64,000 nt of DNA. Source: Tenacibaculum sp. 1_MG-2023 (GTDB taxonomy: Bacteria; Bacteroidota; Bacteroidia; Flavobacteriales; Flavobacteriaceae). Below are positions 15,813 through 27,188 of this stretch, in pieces (the first letter of the stretch is position 1; each line of letters begins with the position of its first letter). The notes under the pieces were generated by a model. It was not told the origin of the DNA. It made no database searches and saw only the letters and a list, made by a program, of their open reading frames with translations. The stretch spans positions 124,001 through 188,000 of the forward strand of contig NZ_JAUORH010000002.1 of assembly GCF_030547425.1 (NCBI RefSeq), in the 5' to 3' direction. Made by a program: the position numbers and the translations under genes.

Positions 15813-17359
15813 TGATTAGAAAAATTGGTGTACTTAGTATTAGCTTGCTATGTTTAGCAGCTATTACATCGTGTGAAAAAGACTTTAGTGACGTTGGAAC
15901 AAACGTTGTTAACAACGACAAGTTCGAAACAGGAGAAATCTTATTAGATGTTGAAATAACCCCAAAAAATATTGAGAGTGTACAAGCTGACAATATTAAC
16001 GCTACTATTAGTGATTATTGGTTAGGAGTATATAACAATCCTAATGCAGAAAAAATTGAGGCTTCTATAATTTCTCAACTTGGATACATTTCAAACTTAA
16101 ACAATAAAGATACAGATACCACTGTATTTAACCTTGATAAGGTTATCTTAAAAATTCCTTACCAAGCTACTTCTACGGGTACTACAGATGGAGTGACAAG
16201 CTTTAAATTAGATTCAATTTTAGGAAATCCTGATGTCGCTACCTCTATTCAAGTACTGGAAAATGAGACTTATTTAAACACATTAAACCCAAGTGATCCA
16301 TCTAAAAGAAACACTTTCTTTTCTGATGATGAATACTTAGGAAGTAATGTATTAAGCGAAGGTGGCATTTATGAATTAAAACCTAAAGCTACAGATACTA
16401 CATTTATCTTTGATAGAGTTGACAGGTCTTCTTCATTAACAGGCACAACTACATATAAAGATACTATTAGAGCTATAAACTCTCAGAAACTTAAAGTTCC
16501 ATTTTTAGCAATTCCTTTGGATATGGCAAAAATGAAAGCTTTATTTTGGGATAAGTTCCATAGTGGAGAATTTGCATCTAAAGAAGCTTTTGACAATTAT
16601 TTTAGAGGAATTAAAATAGTCGCTACAGGAAGTGATGGATCACTAGTTCCTTTAAATTTAGCTTCTTCACCTACTTCATCTGTAGATTTTCACTATACTA
16701 TATCTGAAGTAGATGGTACTACAGTAAAAGATACTCTTCAAAAAAAGTACTCTTTTCCTCTAGCTGGTGTAAGGAATAGTCGTTATAAAATGACTCCGGC
16801 TACAAATTCAGCTCCCGCTAACAACTTTGTTATTCAAGGAACAGCTGGAAGCATTGCAGAGGTTAAAATTTTAGATGAGACAAAAGTTCAAGAGTTAAAA
16901 AGCAACAATTGGTTAATTAATGATGCTTCTCTTACTTTTTATATAAATCAGACGGTTAATAATGATGCTGATATCATTCCTCAACAGTTATTTTTATATC
17001 AAAATAAAGAAAATGAAACAGGAGGTATTTCACCAACTCAGTTAACTGATGCTTATGTTGACCCTACTTCATTTGGGGGAATTTTAAAGAAGACTGACGA
17101 TGATAACCCTGAAAAATATACATTTAGAATTACTGATTACATTTCTAAGCTATCATCAGGAGAAGAAAATACAACTACTGATCCTTTAGTTTTAAAAGTC
17201 TATAATCCTACAGATTCTCCTGTAAACAATAATGTTTTAACAACTTCTGTTAAATCTTATAACTGGAACCCCAGAGCAGTAACATTACTTAACGGAAATG
17301 AAGCCGCTAATGGAACTAAAAGAGCTGTTTTAAAAATATCATATTCAAAAGAAAAGTAA
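15812..17359 (+). CDS. DUF4270 domain lipoprotein
   Basis: The 515-residue product starts with a lipoprotein signal (ISLLCLAAITSCEKD; lipid-modified Cys at residue 21). The rest is a beta-rich DUF4270 domain with DVGTNVV near the mature N-terminus and YTFRITDYISKL near the end. The function of the family is unknown; it is probably at the cell envelope. It overlaps the glycogen-synthase-like gene and lies six bases before glmS, a gene order I recognise from flavobacterial genomes. Confidence 0.88.
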   Translation: MIRKIGVLSISLLCLAAITSCEKDFSDVGTNVVNNDKFETGEILLDVEITPKNIESVQADNINATISDYWLGVYNNPNAEKIEASIISQLGYISNLNNKDTDTTVFNLDKVILKIPYQATSTGTTDGVTSFKLDSILGNPDVATSIQVLENETYLNTLNPSDPSKRNTFFSDDEYLGSNVLSEGGIYELKPKATDTTFIFDRVDRSSSLTGTTTYKDTIRAINSQKLKVPFLAIPLDMAKMKALFWDKFHSGEFASKEAFDNYFRGIKIVATGSDGSLVPLNLASSPTSSVDFHYTISEVDGTTVKDTLQKKYSFPLAGVRNSRYKMTPATNSAPANNFVIQGTAGSIAEVKILDETKVQELKSNNWLINDASLTFYINQTVNNDADIIPQQLFLYQNKENETGGISPTQLTDAYVDPTSFGGILKKTDDDNPEKYTFRITDYISKLSSGEENTTTDPLVLKVYNPTDSPVNNNVLTTSVKSYNWNPRAVTLLNGNEAANGTKRAVLKISYSKEK

Positions 17360-17365
17360 GGTATT

Positions 17366-19222
17366 ATGTGCGGAATTACTGGATATATTGGACATAGAGA
17401 AGCTTATCCAATTGTAATTAATGGATTGAAGCGTTTAGAATATAGAGGTTATGATAGTGCTGGAATCATGATGTATGATGGTGAAACAATGCACTTATCA
17501 AAAACCAAAGGAAAGGTTTCTGACTTAGAAACAATTACAAACAAAGAAGAAAAAAGAAAAAATGGTAAAATAGGTATTGGACATACTCGTTGGGCAACCC
17601 ATGGCGTTCCTAATGACGTAAATTCCCATCCTCATTTTTCTCAATCTGGGAACCTTGTAATTGTTCATAATGGAATTATAGAAAATTATGACACCATTAA
17701 GAAGGAATTAACCTCTAGAGGTTATGAATTTAAAAGCGATACAGATACTGAGGTTTTAGTAAACCTTATTGAAGAAATAAAAAAAAGTGAAGGTTGTAAA
17801 TTAGGAAAAGCTGTTCAATTAGCCTTAACTAATGTAATCGGCGCTTACGCAATTGCTGTTTTTGACAAAACAAAACCTAACGAAATAGTTGTTGCTAGAT
17901 TAGGAAGTCCTATTGCTATTGGTGTTGGAAAAAACAACGAAGAGTTTTTTGTTGCTTCTGATGCCTCTCCTTTTATTGAATATACAAAAAATGCAATTTA
18001 CCTTGAAGATGGTGAATTAGCTATTATAAAAAAGGACAAAGGAATTAAAGTTCGTAAAATAGATAACGACAAAGAAATTGATGCGAACATTCAGAAACTA
18101 CAGTTAAGCCTTGAACAGATAGAGAAAGGTGGTTACGATCACTTTATGTTAAAGGAAATATACGAACAACCTAAAGCTATTATAGATACTTATAGAGGTA
18201 GAATGCTAGCCAACGAAGGGATTATAAAGATGGCAGGTGTTGATGATAATATGTCTAAATTCTTAAATGCAGACAGAATTATTGTTGTAGCTTGTGGCAC
18301 TTCTTGGCATGCAGGTTTGGTTGGAGAATATCTTTTTGAAGATATGGCTCGTATTCCTGTTGAAGTTGAATACGCCTCTGAATTTAGATATCGCAACCCT
18401 ATTATTACTCCAAAAGATGTAGTGATTGCCATTTCTCAGTCTGGAGAAACAGCTGATACTTTAGCAGCTATTAAACTTGCTAAATCTAAAGGAGCTTTTG
18501 TATTTGGTATATGTAACGTAGTAGGGTCTTCTATTGCAAGAGAAACTCATGCTGGTGCATATACGCATGCAGGTCCAGAAATTGGAGTAGCATCAACCAA
18601 AGCATTTACAACACAAATAACTGTACTTTCTCTAATTGCTTTGAAATTAGCACAAGCTAAAGGAACCTTATCTACATCGGCAGTGAATACTTATTTACAA
18701 ACGATGCAGCAAATTCCTAATCAGGTTGAAAAGCTATTACAAATTGATGATCAGGTTAAGGAAATAGCAAGTGTTTACAAAGACGCTAAAAACTGTTTAT
18801 ATTTAGGTAGAGGGTTTAATTTTCCTGTCGCTTTAGAAGGAGCTTTAAAACTAAAAGAAATCTCTTACATTCATGCTGAAGGGTATCCTGCTGCAGAAAT
18901 GAAGCATGGGCCTATTGCCTTGATTGATGAAAATATGCCTGTTTTTGTTATTGCAACAAGCAGAGGTCATTATGAGAAGGTAGTAAGTAACATTCAAGAG
19001 ATTAAATCTCGTAGTGGAAAAATAGTAGCAATCGTAACAGAAGGTGATGAAACAGTAAAGGAAATAGCTGACCATGTTATTGAAATTCCAGATACAGAAG
19101 AAGCTTTTTCTCCTTTATTAACAACAATACCATTTCAATTACTATCATACCACATAGCAGTAATGTTAGATAAAAATGTTGATCAACCAAGAAACTTAGC
19201 AAAGTCAGTTACTGTAGAGTAA
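17366..19222 (+). CDS. glmS: Glutamine--fructose-6-phosphate aminotransferase (isomerizing)
   Basis: This 618-residue enzyme makes glucosamine-6-phosphate from fructose-6-phosphate and glutamine, the entry to cell-wall amino sugars. The catalytic Cys follows the initiator in MCGITGYIG; GHTRWATHG and VVHNGIIENY belong to the glutaminase domain. Two SIS domains follow (VACGTSWHAGLVGEYLFE and LYLGRGFNFPVALEGALKLKE), and the C-terminus ends PRNLAKSVTVE as in all GlmS proteins. It is the last gene of a three-gene operon and is followed by a strong terminator. Confidence 0.98.
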   Translation: MCGITGYIGHREAYPIVINGLKRLEYRGYDSAGIMMYDGETMHLSKTKGKVSDLETITNKEEKRKNGKIGIGHTRWATHGVPNDVNSHPHFSQSGNLVIVHNGIIENYDTIKKELTSRGYEFKSDTDTEVLVNLIEEIKKSEGCKLGKAVQLALTNVIGAYAIAVFDKTKPNEIVVARLGSPIAIGVGKNNEEFFVASDASPFIEYTKNAIYLEDGELAIIKKDKGIKVRKIDNDKEIDANIQKLQLSLEQIEKGGYDHFMLKEIYEQPKAIIDTYRGRMLANEGIIKMAGVDDNMSKFLNADRIIVVACGTSWHAGLVGEYLFEDMARIPVEVEYASEFRYRNPIITPKDVVIAISQSGETADTLAAIKLAKSKGAFVFGICNVVGSSIARETHAGAYTHAGPEIGVASTKAFTTQITVLSLIALKLAQAKGTLSTSAVNTYLQTMQQIPNQVEKLLQIDDQVKEIASVYKDAKNCLYLGRGFNFPVALEGALKLKEISYIHAEGYPAAEMKHGPIALIDENMPVFVIATSRGHYEKVVSNIQEIKSRSGKIVAIVTEGDETVKEIADHVIEIPDTEEAFSPLLTTIPFQLLSYHIAVMLDKNVDQPRNLAKSVTVE

Positions 19223-19244
19223 CAATTGATTGTATTCAAAATAC

Positions 19245-19275
19245 AAATCCTGAGAGTTTTCTCAGGATTTTTTTA
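19245..19275 (+). terminator. Terminator after glmS
   Basis: AAATCCTGAGA (19245-19255) pairs with TCTCAGGATTT (19260-19270) around GTTT and is followed by a T-run reaching 19274. Confidence 0.85.
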
Positions 19276-20232
19276 TGTCTCTTTTTCAAAAGTTACATAT
19301 ATAGGGAAATGATCTGAAAAACCACCTTTATAAAAAGGTCCTATAAAAGTTCTAAATGGACTTCCTTTATACTTTCCTTTGTATATTTTTAGCCAATCTT
19401 TATTATAAATTTTCGCATTTAAAAAACTATGTTTGCTCTCATTCACATTAAAAAAAGCTTTTGAAAACATAATTTGATCAAACAAGTGCCATTTTTTATA
19501 ATGAGTTGTTGTTCCTATCCCTCTTTCATATAACGGCTTCATAGGATTGTACAAATCATCTGATATTAAATACTCTTTAATGCTTTTATTAGTTGGATCA
19601 TCATTAAAATCTCCCATAACAATAAATTTAGGAGCACTTTCTTCCTCTTTAATCTTATCCATAACACTTCGAGTTAATTGAGCGGCTTTTATTCTATTCT
19701 TTTCACTTTCAGTCTCCCCTTCTCTACGTGAAGGCCAATGGTTAACTAAAACGTGTACTAATTCATCATTAAACATACCTTTAACCACTAATAAATCGCG
19801 AGTATAATCTACTTCTCCTCTATTATCTGTTAACAAAAGTGGATGTGTTTCGGAAGATATTACCTCAAAAAAGTCTTTATTATACATCAAAGCAACATCA
19901 ATACCTCTTTCATCTGGTGAATCGTAATGAACGTAATCATAATTAAATTTTGACAGATTTTTATGCTTCACTAAATCGTTTACGACCATAGCATTTTCAA
20001 CCTCAACCAATCCAATAATAACTGGTGGATATGCAGATTGATTATTACCTAATTGACTAATAACAGATGTTATTTTTCTCAATTTATGATGATACTTTTT
20101 CTTACCCCATTTTAATTTACCGTTTGGTGTAAAATCATTATCATAAGTATTGGGATTGTCAACAGTGTCAAATAAATTTTCAACATTATAAAAAGCAACT
20201 GTGAACCTATTTCTTCTCCTATTTGATGTCAT
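19273..20232 (-). CDS. Endonuclease/exonuclease/phosphatase family protein
   Basis: The 319-residue protein carries the motifs of this metal-dependent fold: FYNVENLFDTVDNP at the start, GLVEVENAMVV with the catalytic Glu, VLVNHWPSRREGE, GDFNDDPTNKS and a terminal SDHFPIYV. The family includes nucleases and phosphodiesterases, so the substrate cannot be named. No signal peptide is seen. It converges on glmS and ends at the glmS terminator. A near-consensus -7 element (TATTTTCG) lies about 30 bp upstream on the minus strand. Confidence 0.88.
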   Translation of the reverse strand: MTSNRRRNRFTVAFYNVENLFDTVDNPNTYDNDFTPNGKLKWGKKKYHHKLRKITSVISQLGNNQSAYPPVIIGLVEVENAMVVNDLVKHKNLSKFNYDYVHYDSPDERGIDVALMYNKDFFEVISSETHPLLLTDNRGEVDYTRDLLVVKGMFNDELVHVLVNHWPSRREGETESEKNRIKAAQLTRSVMDKIKEEESAPKFIVMGDFNDDPTNKSIKEYLISDDLYNPMKPLYERGIGTTTHYKKWHLFDQIMFSKAFFNVNESKHSFLNAKIYNKDWLKIYKGKYKGSPFRTFIGPFYKGGFSDHFPIYVTFEKET

Positions 20233-20566
20233 TTAAAAATTGTTTGCGTACCGAAAATACAAAAATGAAAGAAGCTAATAACATAAAGCTAACCTTAATA
20301 ATTAACGAATTACATAAAAACTAAAAACAAGTTTATTGATATTAATAAAAATTATTGAATTATTTAAAGCTCATCAAAAAAGAAAGGTGAAAAAGAGAAA
20401 TATTATCAATATTAACAAGGTGTAAAAGAATATAAAACTAAAACTTAATTTACTTTAAAACAATGCTTTATTAATCAATAAAAACCATTTAAAAAACTCA
20501 TTTACAATATTTTTACATCGTTAAATTTTAACAAAAAACTTAAAACAAACCCTAAATCTCTAAAAA
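20233..20566. other. Divergent, very AT-rich intergenic region without a gene
   Basis: These 334 bp separate two divergent genes. I see no open frame of note, RNA gene or strong hairpin. TATTTTTA at 20508-20515 could be a degenerate -7 element for the small secreted protein gene on the right. Confidence 0.5.
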
Positions 20567-20899
20567 ATGAAAAAGTTATTTGTACTGGTATTCATTACTT
20601 TAATGAGTACTTCAGTGTTTTCAACAAACGAAAACCCTGCTAAGGAACAAATCAGAACAAAAATCGTTGAATTATTAGGTAACCCTAATTTTGTTCTTGA
20701 TAAAGAAGTAAAAACTACCGTAGAGTTTTTAATAAACAAAAACGGAGAAATCGTTATTTTGAATGTTAACTGCAAAACTGAACAAGTATGTCACTATGTA
20801 AAAAGCAGATTAAATTATAAATTTATAAATAATGAATTAAAGTTAAAAAACCATATTTATAATATGCCTTTAACTATACAGAAAAGTAGTAGTAAGTAA
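20567..20899 (+). CDS. Small secreted protein of unknown function
   Basis: I do not recognise the family. The 110-residue product has a clear signal peptide (MKKLFVLVFITLMSTSVFST, cleaved near residue 20) and a mature part of about 90 residues with two Cys (NVNCKTEQVCHYVKSRLNYK). The pattern of a beta strand with NKNGEIVILNV followed by CHYVKSRLN resembles small TonB-C-terminal-like proteins of flavobacteria, but this is only a resemblance. It stands alone and ends just before a bidirectional terminator shared with gdhA. Confidence 0.7.
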   Translation: MKKLFVLVFITLMSTSVFSTNENPAKEQIRTKIVELLGNPNFVLDKEVKTTVEFLINKNGEIVILNVNCKTEQVCHYVKSRLNYKFINNELKLKNHIYNMPLTIQKSSSK

Positions 20900-20925
20900 T
20901 TACTTACCGATTATCCCCTAATAAA

Positions 20926-20957
20926 AAAGCCTCATAGAAATATTTCTATGAGGCTTT
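20926..20957. terminator. Bidirectional terminator between the small secreted protein gene and gdhA
   Basis: GCCTCATAGAAA (20929-20940) and TTTCTATGAGGC (20943-20954) form a 12-bp perfect stem with A- and T-runs on either side, so it can work on both strands. Confidence 0.85.
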
Positions 20958-20975
20958 AACTTTATTATCTATAAA

Positions 20976-22343
<1,368 letters not shown>

Positions 22344-22368
22344 TTATAATATTAACAATTTTACTATG

Positions 22369-22376
22369 CAAATATA
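22369..22376 (-). promoter_or_regulatory. Candidate -7 element for gdhA
   Basis: The minus strand reads TATATTTG, an exact consensus match 49 bp upstream of the gdhA start. No good -33 element was found. Confidence 0.5.
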
Positions 22377-22480
22377 ATTATTTTACTACTCGTTAATTTC
22401 TATTTTTCTGTTTATTTCCCTTATTTTATTGGTGTTTCTGCAAACACAATCAAAAGTCCTTTTTTTTACACAAAAAAACG

Positions 22481-22488
22481 TAAATTTG
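22481..22488 (+). promoter_or_regulatory. Candidate -7 element for pheS
   Basis: TAAATTTG matches TAnnTTTG and ends 22 bp before the pheS ATG at 22511. Confidence 0.5.
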
Positions 22489-22510
22489 CACCTTAACTTT
22501 TGGAAAGATT

Positions 22511-23530
22511 ATGTTAGACAAGGTAAAAGAATTGATTGGAGAGGTAAATGCTTTTAATACCACTTCAAAAGAAGAAATTGAAACATTTAGAATTAAATAC
22601 TTAGGAAGCAAGGGGATTTTAAAAGATTTATTTGCTGAGTTTAAAAATGTACCTAACGACCAAAAGAAAGAGTTTGGACAAACCATAAATTTACTTAAAA
22701 ACTCTGCTGAAGAAAAAGTAAGCACTTTAAAAGAAGCTATTGAAAATGCTGTTGAAGAAAAAGGTGTTTATGGAGACTTAACTCGTCCTTCTGAGCCTAT
22801 TAATTTAGGTTCTCGTCACCCAATTTCTTTGGTTAAAAACCAAATCATCGAAGTTTTTAACCGTATTGGTTTTACTGTTTCTGAAGGACCAGAGATTGAA
22901 GATGATTGGCACAACTTTACTGCTTTAAATTTACCAGAATATCACCCAGCTCGTGATATGCAGGATACATTTTTTATTGAAAAAAATCCTGACACGTTAT
23001 TAAGAACACATACCTCATCAGTACAGGTACGTTATATGGAAAACAACGAACCTCCAATTCGTACAATATCTCCAGGTCGTGTGTTTAGAAACGAAGATAT
23101 TTCTGCTCGTGCACACTGTATTTTCCACCAAGTAGAGGGGTTATATATAGATACTGACGTTTCTTTTGCCGATTTAAAACAAACCTTATTATACTTTACC
23201 AAAGAAATGTTTGGTAAATCTAAAATACGTTTACGTCCGTCATACTTCCCGTTCACTGAGCCAAGTGCTGAAGTAGATATTTACTGGGGGTTAGAAACTG
23301 AAACCGATTACAGAATTACTAAGGGAACAGGTTGGTTAGAAATTATGGGATGTGGTATGGTAGACCCAAATGTATTAAAAAACTGTAATATCGATCCTAC
23401 AAAATATAGCGGTTACGCATTTGGAATGGGTATTGAGCGTATTGCTATGTTATTATACCAAATTCCAGATATTCGTATGTTCTACGAAAATGATAAACGT
23501 TTCTTAGAACAATTTAAATCAGTGATATAA
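22511..23530 (+). CDS. pheS: Phenylalanine--tRNA ligase alpha subunit
   Basis: The 339-residue alpha chain of the class II synthetase has an N-terminal coiled-coil arm (about 1-85) and then the catalytic core: motif 1 in [18 protein letters not shown], motif 2 in [16 protein letters not shown] and [12 protein letters not shown], and motif 3 in [17 protein letters not shown]. It charges tRNA-Phe together with the beta chain PheT, which is not encoded in this window. It has its own promoter and is followed by a hairpin. Confidence 0.98.
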   Translation: MLDKVKELIGEVNAFNTTSKEEIETFRIKYLGSKGILKDLFAEFKNVPNDQKKEFGQTINLLKNSAEEKVSTLKEAIENAVEEKGVYGDLTRPSEPINLGSRHPISLVKNQIIEVFNRIGFTVSEGPEIEDDWHNFTALNLPEYHPARDMQDTFFIEKNPDTLLRTHTSSVQVRYMENNEPPIRTISPGRVFRNEDISARAHCIFHQVEGLYIDTDVSFADLKQTLLYFTKEMFGKSKIRLRPSYFPFTEPSAEVDIYWGLETETDYRITKGTGWLEIMGCGMVDPNVLKNCNIDPTKYSGYAFGMGIERIAMLLYQIPDIRMFYENDKRFLEQFKSVI

Positions 23531-23555
23531 TTTTAAGATAAGCTCAAACAAAATA

Positions 23556-23590
23556 AAAGACGAAAGCACTAAACTTTCGTCTTTCCTTTT
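23556..23590 (+). terminator. Hairpin after pheS
   Basis: AAAGACGAAAG (23556-23566) pairs with CTTTCGTCTTT (23574-23584), followed by CCTTTT. It ends pheS transcription or attenuates the next gene 20 bp downstream. Confidence 0.7.
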
Positions 23591-23603
23591 AAAGAAGTAT
23601 TTG

Positions 23604-23999
23604 ATGAAAAAAGATATTGAAATCCCTAAAGTAACAGGTGTAGAAATTGCAGTAGTTTTAGAAACCAATGAAATTGACAATAAAGAAGATTGGAATGTAT
23701 ATATTCTAAACAAAAAAGATGTCGATTTAGAAATGGTCGTAATTGTTTCACAAGGCTTCTCAGACACTAAAACCACTTCAGTTTTCAGAAGAAAAATAGA
23801 CAAACTTCCTGCAAACAGTTATCAAAAGTTTGAACTAATGCAACCTGAGTTATTTGATTTAGACAATCGTTTTCAGGTGACTTTTTTTGAAAATAACAGA
23901 CTACACGATAAAACCTTTATTTTTCAGGCAGAAACAATCCAAGAAGACTTTTTAAGAGATATCGAATTCTTAGAAAAAAAAGGTATTGTTTGTAAATAA
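23604..23999 (+). CDS. Conserved hypothetical protein downstream of pheS
   Basis: The 131-residue cytoplasmic protein begins MKKDIEIPKVTGVEIAVV. It has no signal peptide, membrane segment or motif I can name. It looks like a single beta-sandwich-like domain (alternating strands, FRRKIDKLPANSYQKFEL) with a helical C-terminus. I recall such small proteins beside pheS in flavobacteria, where they are sometimes mislabelled as the synthetase subunit; it shares no synthetase motif. A TTG at 23601 directly before the ATG could be read as an alternative start. Confidence 0.75.
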   Translation: MKKDIEIPKVTGVEIAVVLETNEIDNKEDWNVYILNKKDVDLEMVVIVSQGFSDTKTTSVFRRKIDKLPANSYQKFELMQPELFDLDNRFQVTFFENNRLHDKTFIFQAETIQEDFLRDIEFLEKKGIVCK

Positions 24000-24022
24000 A
24001 TATGACACATATAAAATTCACA

Positions 24023-24066
24023 AAAGAACGATAGTTGTGAATTAACAACTATCGTTCTTTCTTTTG
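24023..24066 (+). terminator. Strong terminator before the sodium:alanine symporter gene
   Basis: AAAGAACGATAGTTGT (24023-24038) pairs perfectly with ACAACTATCGTTCTTT (24045-24060) around a 6-nt loop, then CTTTTG follows. Confidence 0.8.
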
Positions 24067-24103
24067 TATTCACTTTTAGTACTTTCGATTAAAATATCAC
24101 TTT

Positions 24104-25468
24104 ATGTTTGCAAGCATTCAAGACTTAGTTGCTCAATTTTCTTCTTGGGTATGGGGAATTCCTTTATTAATATTACTTATTGGTGGCGGTTTATACCTCT
24201 TTATTTATTCAGGATTAATTCCATTTAGATATATCGGTCATGCTATTGCTATTTTAAGAGGAAAATATGACAAAGCTGATTCTCCAGGAGATTTATCTCA
24301 CTATGAAGCTTTATCATCTGCTATTGCAGCTACCGTAGGTATGGGAAACATTAGTGGAGTTGCCATTGCTATTGCAACTGGAGGTCCTGGTGCTATTTTT
24401 TGGATGTGGGTGAGTGCTTTTGTAGGTATGGCTACCAAATTTTTTACCTGTAGCTTATCAGTAATGTACCGCGGAACAGATGAAAATGGAAATGTAAAAG
24501 GAGGTCCGATGTATGTAATTACAGAAGGATTAGGAAAAAAATGGAAACCTTTGGCACTATTCTTCTCTGCGGCAGGATTAATAGGAACGCTACCTGCTTT
24601 TCAAGCAAACCAACTCACGCAAACACTGGTAGATGTTTTTCAAATACAAGAAACCAATCATTTTACGGCTAAATTATTATTAGGTATCACCACAGCAATT
24701 ATTGTATCGATGGTAATTTTTGGAGGAATTAAACGAATTGGTAGTGTCGCTGGAAAATTAGTTCCTGTCATGGTTGTGGTGTACCTTCTTACAGTCTTAA
24801 CCATTTTGTTTTTAAGATTAGAACAAGTTCCTGCGATTTTTTCTTTAATTTTTGAAGATGCTTTTACAGGAAAATCTGTTTTGGGTGGTGCTTTAGGAGC
24901 ATTGATAATTACGGGAGTAAAACGTGCTGCATTTTCTAATGAAGCTGGTTTGGGTACTGCACCTATGATGCACGGAACAGCTAAAACAAAAGAACCTATT
25001 CGTGAAGGATTGGTTGCCATGTTAGGTCCAGCTATTGACACCTTGTTAGTTTGTTCTTTGACCGCACTAGCTATTTTGGCCTCGGGAGTTTGGAAAGGAT
25101 TTGAAGGTAATGGAATTTCAATGACATTAGCTGCATTTGATGCTGTACTTCCTCACAATATCGGAAGCGTTATTTTAACTATTTGTGTGTTAATTTTCGC
25201 TTTTTCAACATTGTTTACCTACTCTTTTTACGGATTGAGCTGTTTAAGCTTTTTAACCAATACTAAAATTGGAAAGAATTACAACTACATTTATATTTTT
25301 ACAATTGCAGTTGCCTCTATCATCAAATTAGACTTTGTAATTAACTTAATTGATAGCGCCTATGCTTTGATGGCAATTCCAACAGTAATTTCAACACTAA
25401 TCTTAGCTCCTAAAGTTAAAAAAGAAGCTAAAAAGTATTTTCAGAAGTTAAAAGCGAATGCTTTTTAA
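24104..25468 (+). CDS. Sodium:alanine symporter family transporter (AGCS)
   Basis: The 454-residue inner-membrane protein has about eleven helices and the AGCS signature blocks: ALSSAIAATVGMGNISGVAIA, GPGAIFWMWVSAFVGMATKF and KRAAFSNEAGLGTAPMMHG. The family imports alanine or glycine with sodium; which amino acid is used cannot be told from sequence. Its last 41 bases overlap the end of the convergent M28 peptidase gene, with no terminator between them. Confidence 0.95.
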   Translation: MFASIQDLVAQFSSWVWGIPLLILLIGGGLYLFIYSGLIPFRYIGHAIAILRGKYDKADSPGDLSHYEALSSAIAATVGMGNISGVAIAIATGGPGAIFWMWVSAFVGMATKFFTCSLSVMYRGTDENGNVKGGPMYVITEGLGKKWKPLALFFSAAGLIGTLPAFQANQLTQTLVDVFQIQETNHFTAKLLLGITTAIIVSMVIFGGIKRIGSVAGKLVPVMVVVYLLTVLTILFLRLEQVPAIFSLIFEDAFTGKSVLGGALGALIITGVKRAAFSNEAGLGTAPMMHGTAKTKEPIREGLVAMLGPAIDTLLVCSLTALAILASGVWKGFEGNGISMTLAAFDAVLPHNIGSVILTICVLIFAFSTLFTYSFYGLSCLSFLTNTKIGKNYNYIYIFTIAVASIIKLDFVINLIDSAYALMAIPTVISTLILAPKVKKEAKKYFQKLKANAF

Positions 25469-27188
25469 CACGTTTAAGCTCTTCAATTATCTTAGAAGAT
25501 AAAGAATCTATTTTTTTAGATGTCTCTTTTATATATTCTTGATGTTTTGTTGAATCCTTTACAATATCTAACGTTGTTTTAGTCGAATTGATATACCAAT
25601 CTTTCCATGCTGAAATAATTGATAATTGAGTTGATAAAGAATCTCCTTTTTTTAATGCTATTTCACTTTGTCTTTGCTCTTCTTGAAGCCTTGATATAGC
25701 TGATTTCTCAATATTTAACAATATTGATTTAGCTGTAGTATTATTTGCATTTAATAAAGTATAAGCAGAAGCTAATGAAGCTACCCCAACGTTTTTAAGC
25801 GTTTTTTGGGACACTTTATCTATTCGATCATTGTCAGTGTGATAAAATTGGTCGGTAAAATGCCAGAATAGAACGCTAGGAATATTTCTCTTTAAAAAAG
25901 GCACATGGTCACTACCACCTTCAAACGGATTTGTATTAACTACCCAATTCGTTCTTTTCCCTTGCTCCTTGAATTTATCGATTAAAAAATCATTTAAATA
26001 ATGAGGTTTCATTTCTTCTAACTTCATTTTTCTTCCACCCCATTCGGTATGTTTATCATTACCTCTTGTCCAAATTGCACTAGGATCAGGCATTTTTTCA
26101 ATTAAAAAAGTACCTCCTGTTTTTTTAGTGTCTTCCCCTACCATGTCTAGAGAAATTCCCCACTTAATATCTTTTGCTCTTATTGTATCTTCTTTTACAT
26201 ACCTGTTTGTTGAAATAATTTCATCTCCCCATAAAAAGGTTAAGGTTCTATTGGGTACAAATCTGTTATTTTTGATAAGTTCAGCTGTAAGTGTGGCCAT
26301 TTCTAAAGCAACTCCAACACCTGTAGCATTGTCATTTGCACCAGGTTCTTGTATATGAGCACTAAGAACCAAACGTTCTTTAGGTTCCTTATTCCCTTTT
26401 ATATCTGCAATAATTGTTAATTCTTCTGATGGATAAATGTTGGTTTCAATAGTTACTTTTAAGGATACTTTTCCTTTTGAGAGTTCTGCTTTTAATTTTT
26501 CTTTAGCCTTGTAAGACATCGCAATTGCCCAAGATTTTACTTTTTCATTTAACGGGATAGTTCTAAATTGAATAGAAGTGGTGTTTTTTTGAGGTTGTAA
26601 ATATTTTGGATTACTATAGGTAATTAGTCCCAAAGCACCTCCTTTTACAATAGCTTGGTTAAAGATTTTATGAGGACTTGTTTCAGCAAAAACAATCTTT
26701 CCTTTAACGTCTAACTCTTTTAGCTTTTTTAAGTCTTTAATGTAAACGACCTCTGCATTAACTCCTTCTTTTGGTGTACTGTAAGAGTTTAAAGCAATCA
26801 CATTCCTATTTGTGCTATGTTGTAATAGAGGAATATCTTCTCCAACTATTTTTACAGAAGCATCCACAGATTCCCAAGTAGGTTTTTTTAAAGGTCTTTT
26901 TTCTATTCTGTAGGTTAGCACATCATTAATCGCAGCGCTATCTTCCTTAACAAATCCTGACTTTTCTAATTCTTTAGCAATTTTATACACACTTTTATTA
27001 AAACCAGTATTACCAACAACACGCCAATATTTCTCTACAAAAGAAGTTGTTTCATAAGCCAAATCGCCAGTAAATTCTTCGTTTAAAACATCAAAATAGT
27101 TAGAAGAGTTTAAAACAGGTGCTGTTGGTTCATTCTTACAACTTATAAGTAATAAAGTGATAGGTAATAGATAGAGTTTTTTTAGCAT
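25428..27188 (-). CDS. M28 family zinc peptidase, lipoprotein
   Basis: The 586-residue protein begins with a lipoprotein signal (MLKKLYLLPITLLLISCKN; Cys17). A PA-type insert (about 120-210) precedes the M28 catalytic domain. Zinc ligands are seen in LSAHIQEPGANDNATGVG (His and Asp), LTFLWGDEI (Glu), SLDMVGEDT (Asp) and GGSDHVPFL (His). These envelope aminopeptidases or carboxypeptidases degrade peptides; the specificity is unknown. The C-terminal 80 residues are a Lys/Ser-rich helical tail, and its end overlaps the convergent symporter gene by 41 bp. Confidence 0.92.
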   Translation of the reverse strand: MLKKLYLLPITLLLISCKNEPTAPVLNSSNYFDVLNEEFTGDLAYETTSFVEKYWRVVGNTGFNKSVYKIAKELEKSGFVKEDSAAINDVLTYRIEKRPLKKPTWESVDASVKIVGEDIPLLQHSTNRNVIALNSYSTPKEGVNAEVVYIKDLKKLKELDVKGKIVFAETSPHKIFNQAIVKGGALGLITYSNPKYLQPQKNTTSIQFRTIPLNEKVKSWAIAMSYKAKEKLKAELSKGKVSLKVTIETNIYPSEELTIIADIKGNKEPKERLVLSAHIQEPGANDNATGVGVALEMATLTAELIKNNRFVPNRTLTFLWGDEIISTNRYVKEDTIRAKDIKWGISLDMVGEDTKKTGGTFLIEKMPDPSAIWTRGNDKHTEWGGRKMKLEEMKPHYLNDFLIDKFKEQGKRTNWVVNTNPFEGGSDHVPFLKRNIPSVLFWHFTDQFYHTDNDRIDKVSQKTLKNVGVASLASAYTLLNANNTTAKSILLNIEKSAISRLQEEQRQSEIALKKGDSLSTQLSIISAWKDWYINSTKTTLDIVKDSTKHQEYIKETSKKIDSLSSKIIEELKRVKKHSLLTSENTF

